NCBI GenBank assembly: GCA_012064385.1 | Contig: QRDG01002512.1 | Span: 87,124 to 151,123 of the forward strand | DNA length: 64,000 bases | Origin: Puccinellia tenuiflora | Taxonomy: Eukaryota > Streptophyta > Magnoliopsida > Poales > Poaceae | Reading direction: 5' to 3' | Shown: positions 25,140 to 35,020 of the stretch, in pieces | How the letters are laid out: each line of letters opens with the position of its first letter | How positions within the stretch are numbered: position 1 is the first letter of the stretch | Program-made: the position numbers and the translations under genes | The notes under the pieces: model-generated | Databases searched by the model: none | Seen by the model: only the letters and a program-made list of their open reading frames with translations | What the model was told of the DNA's origin: nothing

Positions 25140-25402
25140 CTCTCTCGTCGGGACGGCGGCGGGGGGTGGAAGGAAACCCTAGCTAAGGGCCCTTCCCCTT
25201 TGTGTCTATTATTATTGCTAGCCTTCATAACTGGGCCTGGGCCTTGAGATCCGGACAGGCCCGTTTATGGGGCCTGTGATGTGATGCCTACAAAGACGAA
25301 GGTAATCTTGAGGCCCGAAAAGAGGAACTTCCAACCATCCAAACCCTAAGCTGTGCCCCATCGCGATCAGCGGCGGCGGCGGCGGCGGCGCACCCAACAG
25401 AG
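25140..25402. promoter_or_regulatory. Shared bidirectional promoter of the DUF1668 pair
   Basis: Only 263 bp separate the two start codons. The interval holds two adjacent site II elements (TGGGCC at 25232-25237 and 25238-25243), a GGCCC at 25258-25262, and two telo-box motifs (AAACCCTA at 25174-25181 and AAACCCTAA at 25341-25349), one near each gene. Telo boxes combined with site II are known in plants for housekeeping and translation-related promoters. A CGG repeat (25371-25390) forms the gene B leader. No clear TATA box was seen. Confidence 0.65.
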
Positions 25403-26569
25403 ATGCCGCACCAGAGGAAGAAGCCAAAGCTGGAGGAGACGGAAGGAGAAGGCGACCCCCCTTGTAAGATTGATCGTCGCGGTGCGGCAGCCCCGCCGCC
25501 GGTGTACATGCTGGTAGGTCACGGAAGCGTGCGCCCTGCCTACTCCGTGTTCGAGGTGGACCCTTACGCCGGCGACGGAAAGGGCGCCCCGGGACGCCTC
25601 CTCGCGCGCCTCAAGTGCAAGCACAGCAAGTCTTTCGTCCCCGTGAGATCCAGCCACCGCGCGTGGATCGTCGGGGTCGGCGGCAGCTCGACCAAGAGCG
25701 AGAGCCGCTACGGCCCGGAAACCATCATCTTCGACACCAAGACGAATGCGGTGATCACGGGACCCAAGCCCGGGTCGACCAAGAGCAACCCAGTCCTGCT
25801 AGCCGTCGGCGAAAGGATCTACGCCCTGGCCCGACGCCCCTCCGTGAATGGAAGGGTCGACCGCGCCTTCAATGGCCGTATGAACTTCCTGCCCTGGTTC
25901 GAGGTCCTTGATCTCTCCCAGTCCAAGGTGGTGGGCGACTCTTTGACGTGCTGCGAATGGAAGCCCCTGCCGAGGCCACCCTTCTTTCCTTGGTGCCTAA
26001 ACCTACATCAGTACATCAGCCGCAAGATGCAGGATTTCACAGTCAGGTCATACGCATCTGTCGGTTCCTACATACTGGTCTCCCTCGCTGGGCAGCCGGG
26101 CACGTATGCGTTCGACACGGAGGCAAATCAGTGGACGACCCTGGACGATGAGAAAGTTCTGCCGTTCATGCAGTGCGCCATCCCGCACGGCCCAGAGCTC
26201 TTCCTCGGCGTGTCAATGGCTACGAGGGCCATTACTGCATACAAGATCAGTGTTATAGCGGGTTTGTCACTGGCCATCATGGAGATCCCGGTGTTGTCTG
26301 ACCTGCCAGGTGATGAGGAGGTGGTCACCACCGACAAGTTCTTGTCTCTCGGAATCAACCATGGTTTTTGTTCGGTGAGTTGCTGGAATGTTGACGAATC
26401 ATGGGATCCACCATACTTGCGTGCGCACATCAAGTTGATTGCGTATGGAACGGAGGATTTCGAAGGGAAATGCCTAGACGTATCCAAGAGGCACAAGCAT
26501 CTTTACAAGATCCATGATTCAGTCCGGACGCTAGATTCACCATGTGTGGCTGGCGTGTTCTCCATGTGA
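25403..26569 (+). CDS. DUF1668-type protein (kelch/beta-propeller-like), gene B
   Basis: One open frame of 388 codons. Ordered family motifs are YMLVGHGSVRPAYSVFEVD (residues 35-53), WIVGVGG (88-94), SNPVLLAVGERIYAL (128-142), FLPWFE (162-167), SYASVGSYILVSL (216-228), GTYAFDTE (233-240) and EKVLPF (250-255), ending in VAGVFSM. These fit DUF1668 (PF07893), a grass-enriched family of unknown biochemical role. A basic RKKPK stretch at residues 5-9 may be a nuclear signal. GC content is high in the 5' half, as is usual for grass genes, and falls sharply after about residue 285. The start is the first ATG after a CGG-rich leader and is supported by alignment with gene A. A GTAAGT directly after the stop (26572-26577) could be a donor site of a 3' UTR intron. 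Confidence 0.85.
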   Translation: MPHQRKKPKLEETEGEGDPPCKIDRRGAAAPPPVYMLVGHGSVRPAYSVFEVDPYAGDGKGAPGRLLARLKCKHSKSFVPVRSSHRAWIVGVGGSSTKSESRYGPETIIFDTKTNAVITGPKPGSTKSNPVLLAVGERIYALARRPSVNGRVDRAFNGRMNFLPWFEVLDLSQSKVVGDSLTCCEWKPLPRPPFFPWCLNLHQYISRKMQDFTVRSYASVGSYILVSLAGQPGTYAFDTEANQWTTLDDEKVLPFMQCAIPHGPELFLGVSMATRAITAYKISVIAGLSLAIMEIPVLSDLPGDEEVVTTDKFLSLGINHGFCSVSCWNVDESWDPPYLRAHIKLIAYGTEDFEGKCLDVSKRHKHLYKIHDSVRTLDSPCVAGVFSM

Positions 26570-27076
26570 GTAAGTACCGTAAGCAGCACATCCATCTGCA
26601 TATCAATCTCGTATGGCTGGAACTACTATTTTGCCCCTTTTAATTAAATGCATGTGGTTTTGGATTTTCATGATAAGTTCTCGCATGTTCTACTGTGGCC
26701 ACGATGATGTATCTCTTCTCTCGGGTCGCCTTTGTCAAAAAAAAAAAAAAATCCTTGTCTCGTTTGGTCTGGATTCTAGGTTTCGTACTAAGGGTAGTGT
26801 TGACACTAATGATGAATATCACAACTGCAAGTTTTCCTAAGCTGACAGCAGTGACCCAAAATTGCTCTCTTTGTCATGTAAAACACCGTAGTGTACACTT
26901 GTTTGTCATGTACAATACCATTTTAAGAAGACAATTATCATTGTGATGTTGCTATTATTCAAAATGAAAATTTGCACCAAATGCTAAAATAACTAGATAT
27001 CATTTCGGTTTATTCCAAATGTTGGAATATCTCAGAACCATTCAAATAGGTTAAAAAAAAGGATCAAAATCAAATA
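26570..27076. other. 3' UTR and flank of gene B
   Basis: No ORF of note. A pure A run (about 26737-26750) interrupts the sequence. A donor-like GTAAGT follows the stop codon and suggests a spliced 3' UTR, which cannot be tested here. Confidence 0.45.
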
Positions 27077-27170
27077 CTCCCTCCGATCCATAGAAAGTGT
27101 CGCCCACTTAATACAAAGTTTGTACTAACTTAGTATAAAATGAGCAACACTTTTTATGGATTGGAGGGAG
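27077..27170. mobile_element. Stowaway MITE (94 bp)
   Basis: TA duplications at 27075-27076 and 27171-27172. It starts CTCCCTCCGATCCATAGAAA and ends with the complement TTTTTATGGATTGGAGGGAG. The inner inverted repeat around TTAGTATAAAATGAGC fits the common Triticeae Stowaway families. Confidence 0.93.
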
Positions 27171-27172
27171 TA

Positions 27173-29195
27173 TATTAAAAAAAAACACATGTACAAATTG
27201 CCACATCTTCATATGATCGAACAGTAAAATTCAACGTTTCTCTGCTGCTAAACAATACAACTAAAAAAGCAGTACACTAATTAAATCGATCTTCATCTCT
27301 ATTCGGCACCTTGGCATATATATTTTTGTATTCTTGTGCCATCGAAAAATATCTCCATACGCGTGAGGTCTTCTTATCCCTTGAGATGAGCACTTGTGCC
27401 TGTGGTGTGCCTGCAATATCGCAGGCTACTGTGCAGCTTGAGTAGGGACTCAACGCGATGGAAGCAAAACCTGAGCTGCTGTTAAAATTGCACTAGGAGA
27501 ATCAGCCACGTTGGAAAATCTGTGGTGGTAAAATTTCCGTTTGGTTAGCGTTTAGCTCTTTCTGTCTGGAAGCAGGTTGGAAAAGCAGAACCAAACACAC
27601 CCTTGTGCACTTATAGGCCACAAAGTTGAAGTCCACCTAAGGTACCAAAATCAGTTACACATGCAACAATTAAATAGCTTCGAGGGATCTTAGTATCAAG
27701 GTGAGAAACCATCTATGGTAGAGCTCGTTACTTTGTATAACAGTATGATGTTGTGCATTCGTTCTCATCTTAGTGACACGCCAAGGTTTAGCTTTTTGGA
27801 GATGCTCTAAATCAATACACTTAAATTTAATCCCACCTTCTGTCCGCTATCTAAATCTAAGTTATCAACCTTCCTAAAAGTGTAAAACCTAGAGCTCCCA
27901 CCCTTTTCAAAACCTGGTAAAGTAGCTATGCCCACTGGAGTGACCCGAGCAACCACATTTCCGATTTTCGCCATTCTTTGTACAAGCAGAATTGATTTGA
28001 GGACTCACATTCTTCTTCTTTAAATGATTCATAAAATTTCTGCAGTTTGTGACACTATCCCTGCTCCCCTTAAGGATAAAGTTTTTGAATTCTTGTTATT
28101 GCTGGTGTTGGTATTGATCTTGTGAATTCAACAAGGGCTGTGTTTGTGTTATTTCAGATGCATGTATATGTGGCTTTTCCAGGCTTCATGCATTGGGAAG
28201 AGGTGTCTTGTGTTACTGGAGCTTGAAAACTCAAACTTCAGTTGGTTCATGGCACTTTTTTGTATGTTGTTTCGTGGTAGTGTGACGGAGCACAAATCCT
28301 CAAACATTAGTTCTAGGGCACTCTCTCTTTGAACTGGTTGGATTAGTTTCTTGTATGATCTTTGCATCCTTGCATTGGGAAGATGTTTCATGAACCATAC
28401 CTTCAGGGAAATACTTAATAGCCTGTAATTAAGTACAAAAAGGTTCAAGTTTATGTTTTGAAGCTAAAATTTAGTGCCAGACTAAAGGCTGTTATTTACC
28501 TTTACATGTTGAACTTTAAGCAGAGATAGCAAGCAGTAAACTGCATGCTTTTGATATCTCTCCTTTGCAATAGCTATTCAGTATAATAATCGTTAAAATA
28601 TTGAACTTGGTTTTGTTAATTACAGGAAATTTAGTATTGACACAATTGATCATCGATCTGTTAATTGATGTTGTCAACACCTTTAATAGTTTGTTCACAA
28701 AGGGTGACCTTGCGCTTCATTCGCCTTGTAGACCCACCAGTGTGGTTGTTCTTTTTGATGCTGTAGAGTGTAGACCTTGTATTTTGAGTATTTCCAGTCT
28801 TTCAGTTTCCGCTCATTTCACTATGATGATTCATATCTGATATTTCTTAGTTTGCATAACTCTCTATGACTTGTGTTTGATCCCGACTGTAATGTGTATG
28901 TATTTACTTATATTTTAGTGAATCCCGTTTCGATGTGTGGTGCTGTTACCAGTTTTCATATGCCTCAAGTCAGTGGCTGAGTGTTTTTTTTTTTGGTATC
29001 GGATGTGTTCTGCTTTTGTTGTGTTGGTTGTTTATGTCGCCAAATTCATATTTTAATTTTCCATTAGCAGCCCTGAACTTAATATGATATGTTAACGCAG
29101 GTACGTGGGCTGGCATGATTGATAACTAACCATGGAGTCTGAGCGTTGGATCTGGAAGATAGCTAAATCTGCCTTGCTCGTGTTTAGTTGTTATG
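27173..29195. other. Intergenic sequence downstream of gene B
   Basis: No protein domain seen. A possible acceptor site (TTAACGCAG at 29092-29100) precedes about 100 bp of GC-richer sequence and could open a terminal UTR exon of gene B. That is speculative; it lies 2.5 kb from the stop codon. Confidence 0.35.
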
Positions 29196-29643
29196 CTAAA
29201 TATTAATGGCTGCAATTTCGCCATACCTGGAATAGAACTCACAGCACTTATCTCCATTTATCAGTTGTATTTTATTTTGTAACGTTTCCAGAAATCTAAC
29301 TGCAACAATGGACTCGTCAAGTTGATCGTATGTTGAGAGTTCTTTTACTTTCAACCAACTGAACGGATATGGGTATGTTGGAGCTTCCACCACTTCAATT
29401 AGATGTCAACATCGTTGGATCACAGAGGGTAGGACAGGAAATAATAAATTGAATTTTAGCAACCGGATAGGAAACAGCAGATCACCTCGGAAACAGCAGA
29501 TCGGTGCAGAGAAAAAAATCCCTCAAACAACCCAACTTCTCTAGAACGAAAACACAGATCAAACACTGGTGTCTTGGCAGATCAGCAGTAAAATTGTCGT
29601 GGAAACCCGATGAATCTGATACCACCCGATGAATCTGATACCA
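29196..29643 (-). mobile_element. 5' internal fragment of a Copia-like element, with duplicated primer site
   Basis: On the minus strand the LTR end at 29644 is followed directly by TGGTATCAGATTCATCGGG, and the same motif is repeated once more, so two primer-like sites sit at about 29607-29643. The leader continues to a 65-codon ORF (29196-29393) starting MVEAPTYPYPFSWLKV, which I do not recognise. No further retrotransposon coding sequence follows to the left, so this is a truncated element. Confidence 0.5.
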
Positions 29644-30278
29644 TGATGATGATGATAAGGATCAACGTGATCCAAAGGGATGTAGGCCCAATCTTTCACG
29701 GCGATCAGTAGTAACAGAGATAAGTAACACGGCTTACAATCTACACGATGCAAACTCGCGCGAACAAGAAGCAAACCCTTTCAGCGAGAGGAATTACTTG
29801 GATGGTTCTAGACAAACCACGCAGAAATTAGAAGCATGACACCTCCAATTCAACGGATTGAAACAACCTTGATCAGTCTCGACGGAACCCACAGCACTAC
29901 GGCCGAAACACACACATGTTTTTAACTCATAATTCAAAACCTAATTTTACATTGACGCAACCTGTCAACCTGGCTTTATATAGACGATCCATACGCATCT
30001 AACTTGACTCGAAGGGAAAAACACAACCGACTAGAACTAGGAAATCTAAACAAACGTACCTAGTATATTTATCTTGCACGTTACCTTGCATGTTGGTGGG
30101 CCCCATCCGGTTTCCTTTAAGCACTTCAACCCCCACGGTAGGAACCTTCGTGCTTGATCTGGAGGACGTACCATTGAGAAATAGTAGCTAGCACGACTAT
30201 TTCCATGCGAGGCAACATATATGTTCCTTGGTCGGGGTAGCAGAATTGGCATATATTGTCCCGACACAGTATTCAACA
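29644..30278 (-). repeat. Copia-like LTR (635 bp)
   Basis: On the minus strand it starts TGTTGAATAC (30278) and ends CATCATCATCA (29644), giving TG...CA ends, and a tRNA-Met primer motif follows directly. A promoter-like TATATAAAG is on the minus strand at 29974-29982, where an LTR promoter would be expected. No second copy of this LTR is in the window. Confidence 0.55.
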
Positions 30279-30829
30279 TGGTTGCATGTAGTCGCCATCA
30301 AAGGCTCAAACTTCTCAGTATCTCCATCGAGTTGAAATATTTTTTGGTACAATTTCATCTGTCAATTTAAATGGTTCGACAATAGTTAACATGGCATATC
30401 TGCCCGTATCAGAGAAAGAATGGGGAGGAGACTCACCATGTGGGGAGCTAGGTGGGCCCCAAGCGCCACCCAGGCGTGGCCAAGGCTGGGCCGCGCCCAG
30501 GGGTCATCCGCCCACCTGGTGGGTCCCCTTGGGCAGCCTCTAGTGCTGGAGGGCCCCATTTTATGCATAAAATTTTTCAGAAAATTTTGACAACTTTGGT
30601 TTCTGAACATTTTCAGGATTATAAAATGACTAAAAATCTCATAAAATGATTTTTTTAAGTGCAAAACCAAGGAAATACTAAAATCACAGAAGTGCAAAAA
30701 CAATCATCAAAACAAAAGTAACATGGAAATCATAGTTTTATGTATATAAAATAAATTTGAGAGCAAGGTTGATCATGTCTTGCTTCAAGCTTATTTTATA
30801 ACACAAATTTTTTGAATTCCACCAAACAA
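30279..30829 (-). mobile_element. Probable Gypsy LTR fragment
   Basis: A GC-rich block of GGGCCC- and GGCCGCG-type words (30440-30560) is followed by AT-rich TTTTCAGAAAATTTT-type sequence. The same alternation occurs in the LTR at 33652-35020 on the minus strand, though the two are not close copies. No termini were found. Confidence 0.35.
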
Positions 30830-31031
30830 TTATGCTACCTCAAACTTGATAGCTATTGTCCCAATCATAATAAATTGATATTCTTTGTGATGATCATATA
30901 TGGGACAATCAATATCTCCAATCTTGATGGTTTTAACATTTGCAATGGAATTTAGACCATAAACCTTGTCAACCTTCTTTGGAAAATAAACTGTGTGCTC
31001 AATTGTCATTAACATTGAAAGTAACCTTCCC

Positions 31032-31330
31032 TTAGTTGCAGTCAATAACAACCCCTGCAGTATTTAGAAAAGGTTTTCCAAGAATGATAGACATATTGTC
31101 ATCTTCATGCATATCAAGCACAACAAAATTAGTTAAGATAAGACAATTATTAGTCACTTCAACTGGAACATCCTCACAAATGCCAATAGGAACAGCAGTT
31201 GATTTATCAGCCATTTGTAAAGAAATATCAGTGGGTATTAGTTTCTCCAAATAAAGCCCCTTGTAAAGAGAAAAAGGCATAACACTTACTCCTGCACCAA
31301 GATCACATAAAGCAGTTCTAACATAATTAT
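31032..31330 (-). pseudogene. Retroviral-type aspartic protease domain of the Athila-like element
   Basis: Upstream of the ORF the minus strand reads ALCDLGAGVSVMP, the active-site region of Athila proteases with the catalytic aspartate kept and the usual D-x-G-A-S serine replaced by glycine. The flap and second half follow (VPVEVTNNCLILTNFVVLD, then IILGKPFLNTAG). The frame then breaks. It would process the gag polyprotein in an intact element. Confidence 0.75.
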
Positions 31331-32448
31331 TCTTAATTGATCAAGGAATAGTTGCAATACCTGGGTCTCCAAGCTTCTTTGGAATTGTGCCATTAAAAGA
31401 ATAATTAGTAAGCATAGTGGAAATTTCCTCATTAGGAATTTTCCTTTTGTTAGAAATAATATCTTTCATGTACTTGGAATAAGGAGGCAATTTAATAACA
31501 TCAGTTAAAGGAATTTGCAAAAATAGAGGTTTCATCCATTCACAAAATTTATTATAGTGCTCTTCTTCCTTTGATTTATATTTCTTGTTAGGGAAAGGCA
31601 TGGGCTTTTGCACCCAAGGTTCCCTTTCACTACCATGCTTCCTAGCAACAAGTTCTTCCTTTTTATACTTGTTATGTTTAGGAGGTTTTTTAGGTTCTTC
31701 ATCACTTTCTTATTTATTAGGATCATTTCCTTTATCAATATCAGTAACAGGTTCATTATCATTTTCTGTTTCAGCATCAGAGATAGAAATATTATTAGGA
31801 TTCTCTAAGACGGGTTCCTTATCAATTTCCAACTCATTAGTCTCTCCTACTTCTTTATGCTTCTTATTTTTCTTTTTCTTTTTAGGAGGACTAAAAATGT
31901 TATTTTCAGCTAATTGAGATTCTTGTTCAATTCTCTTAGGATGTCCCTCGGGATATAAAGGATCATGAGTAGCAGTACCACCTCTAGTTATTACATCACA
32001 AGTTGGTTTATCATCCTTTTTAAAGGTTTCAGCAAGCAAATCTTTTTGTACTTTAGTAATTTGTTCAAGTTGAGTTTGAACCATGACAAAATGCTTGGTA
32101 AGTCATTTAACATCATTAGCAGTTCTTTCTAAAAGATCATGCAAAATTTTAATAATATACACATTTTCTTGCAATTGATTTTGAACCTTCATATTGAAAT
32201 GATTTTGCTTCACAATAAAATTATCAAATTCATCTAAACATTGATCAGGAGGCTTTCAGTAAGGAATGTCTCCCGTACCGAAATTCTGAAGAGAATGTAC
32301 CTCTACCATTGGTGGGTGAGTGATAGGCTCACATAATGCTTCAATAGGTGGTAGATTTTTTTACTTCTTCAGCTTTAATACCATTCTCCTTAAGAGATTT
32401 CTTCGCATCCTGCATAGTTTCAGAGTTAAGCACATGAATGCCCCTTTT

Positions 32449-33174
32449 CTATGATGTCTGAGTCGGCATCGGTAGGGGTGTTGGTGGCGGCTCAGGTGTA
32501 GACCAATCATCATGATTCTGGCTGATTTTCGCCAATAATTCTTCAGCTTCAGTCGGAGTCCTTTTCCTGAAAAAACAACTAGCACAACTATCTAGATATG
32601 TTCTAGATTCGTCTGTTAGTACATTATAAAAGATATCCATGAGCTCATTTTTAGGTATCATGTGTCCAGGCCGGGCCCTGAGTAAGGCACAAAACCTCCC
32701 CCAAGTTTCGGGTAGACACTCTTTCTCAATTTGTTTAAAATTGAAAATTCTTTGCAAAGCAGCGTGTTGTACATGAGCAGGATAATATTTTTCAAAGAAG
32801 ATTTTAACTAATTCATCAAAGCTTTTGATAGATCCACTAGCTAAATTGTTAAACCAACTTTTAGCTTCATTTTTCAATGAAAAGGGAAAAGGGTTTTTTA
32901 TGTAGTAACCTTGTTTCTTCTTATCATCAGAGAACAACCTACTCAGAGTAGTAAGTTTGCTCATGTGTTCTATAGCATTATCGTTTTCTTTTCCACAAAA
33001 AGGTTCATTTTCAACAATAGATATGAGAGACAGATCAACAGAAAAATCACAATCCTTTTCTTTAATGCTAATAGGAGGTATGGCAAACTCAGGATCATGA
33101 GCAGTTTTATAATTCATAGCATGTTTTTCAAGAAATTCCTTCCGTATTTCAGGATCAGAGGTGTCAATATCCAT
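32449..33174 (-). pseudogene. Gag (Retrotrans_gag, PF03732) of the Athila-like element
   Basis: 241 codons. The central capsid-like segment FPFSLKNEAKSWFNNLASGS, then F.ELVKIFFEKYYP and ETWGRFCALLRARP..I, is the conserved Ty3/Gypsy gag domain as found in Athila elements. A cysteine-containing CASCFFRKRTPTEAEELL segment follows. The ORF starts in the middle of gag; the N-terminal part lies in other frames (33114-33662), so the gene is frameshifted. Confidence 0.8.
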
Positions 33175-33625
33175 GCTTGCTTTAATAAATTCATCATAAA
33201 TTTCAACATAACCATCATCAGGATAACTACTACCATAATTTCTTGCTTCAGGAGAGTCAACAGGTGTAACAGTGTGTTCATTAGAATTTTCAGCATTTTC
33301 AATTTTTTAACTCTAGCAATTTGATATTCTAGAAAAGAACCAAGTGAACTCCCTTCATCAAGAACAGCAGAAGCATCATCATAATTAGCAGGGACAGAAT
33401 TAGACTCAGCAGAAGTAGCATGTGAACTGTGTGGTGGTGGTGGTGTAACAAGTTTACTCAAAACAGTAGGTGAATCAAGAGCAGCTTTAGAATTGAGAGC
33501 AGTACCTTTTCTTGTGGTGGAAGGTAATATAGTAACCTTGGCATCACGCTTAATCTTCATGATGAAGAATACACTGTAGCAGATAAAAGAACTCCCAAGT
33601 GAACTTATAAATAGAGCTATGCTCC

Positions 33626-33643
33626 CCGGCAATGGCGCCAGAA
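33626..33643 (-). other. Primer binding site of the Athila-like element
   Basis: Minus-strand TGGCGCCATTGCCGGGGA, the tRNA-Asp-like primer site typical of Athila-lineage Gypsy elements. It lies about 8-9 bases inside the LTR edge. Confidence 0.85.
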
Positions 33644-33651
33644 AATAGTCT

Positions 33652-35020
33652 TGATGACCCACAAGTATAGGGGATCACAACAGTCTTCGATGGAAGTAAA
33701 ACCCAAATTTATTGATTCGACACAAGGGGAGCCAAAGAATATTTATAAGACTTAGCAGCTGATTTGTCAGATCAGCCACACCTGGAAGTAAACTTGCTGG
33801 GCACAATTTATCAGTAGCAACAATAATGTAATAACATCAGTAATAAAGTAACAACTGTAGTATTGTAAAAACAGCAATAATAGCAATCTTAGTAACATCA
33901 GGATTAAAACACCGTAGGCATAGGGATGTAAATACGGGCGCTGCATCGATGAGATAGTTCATGAAATAATTGAGAAGGGCAACATGTAGATAAACAAATA
34001 AACAATATCGAGGTGCTAATAAACATAGGCATGCATTCCGTAAGTAGTCGTGCGTGTTTGCAATAAGATACTTGCACGACATCTTTTGTCCAACCATCCC
34101 GTTTCAGCAGGGCCTTTATGAGAAGCCTAAAGGTAATTAAGGTACTCCTTTTACAAAGTACCGGAACAAAACATTAACATTCAATGAATACATGTAACGC
34201 TCAAGTCACAGCCATCCCCTCCGGTTGTCCCAAACTTTGGGGCCTCGGGTTCTGGACAATAACAAGTGCAAACAACTTGTAGATATGATCCAAAACAATA
34301 CTTATCAGAATATGTTCAGATCTGAAAACATGGCACTCGGGCCCTAAGTGTCGAGCATTAATCTCACCAAGTTGCAACAACGATAAAAAAAAGCACTCTC
34401 ACAGATACTAGGCATCATGCCCTAACAATCTGACATCTTATTACATGAATAATCTCATCCAATCACTAACATCCCCTCAGCCTACAGCGGGGAATTACTC
34501 ACACATGGATGGTCGATGGAGAAGCGGTGGTGATGACGATGGCGACGATCTCCCCTTAAATCCCCGTCCCGACAGGGTGCTGGAACAGGAACTTCTGCTC
34601 CCCGAATTAGGTTTCGAGGAGGCGGCAGCGCTCTATATCTTTCTTGGGAAAATGATCAGGGGTTCTAGCATTTTTAGGTTGAGGGAAGTAAATAGGCGAA
34701 AGGAGCGTCGTCGACCGAGCCACCGGGTGGCCAGGTGGGACCCCGGCGCGGCCCAGCTTGGGCCGCGGCCAGGTGGATCCTGGGGGCTAGGGGCTCCTCC
34801 CGCAGCTCCCCTTCTGGCTCCGTGGGTCTTCTGCCAAATAAGAATATCTGGAATTTTTCCAGAATTTTCCGAGAACTTTGATTTCTGCACAAAAATAAGA
34901 CACCAAGGCAATTCTACTGAAAACAGCATTAGTCCGCGTTAGTTCCATTCAAATCATGCGAACTAGAGGAGAAACAGCAGCAAAGGTGTTTGGAAAATTA
35001 GATACATTTTGGACGTATCC
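33652..35020 (-). repeat. 5' LTR of the Athila-like element
   Basis: The plus-strand left edge TGATGACCCACAAGTATAGG is the typical LTR end. The other edge reads GGATACGTCC on the minus strand, where TGATACGTCC would be expected, so the terminal dinucleotide appears mutated. About 1.37 kb. It is inserted in M1-type internal DNA that resumes at 35021. Confidence 0.7.

Larger units (their letters stand above)
30830..33580 (-). pseudogene. Athila-like Gypsy gag-protease reading, broken
   Basis: Minus-strand segments 33114-33662, 32449-33174, 31710-32084, 31341-31613, 31032-31280 and 30830-31051 make up a gag-protease polyprotein interrupted by frameshifts and stops. The primer site at about 33626-33643, the gag type and the protease type agree on the Athila lineage. 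The reading ends shortly after the protease at about 30830, and no reverse transcriptase, RNase H or integrase follows. It may be a non-autonomous gag-protease element or a truncated one; the second LTR is absent. Confidence 0.75.
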
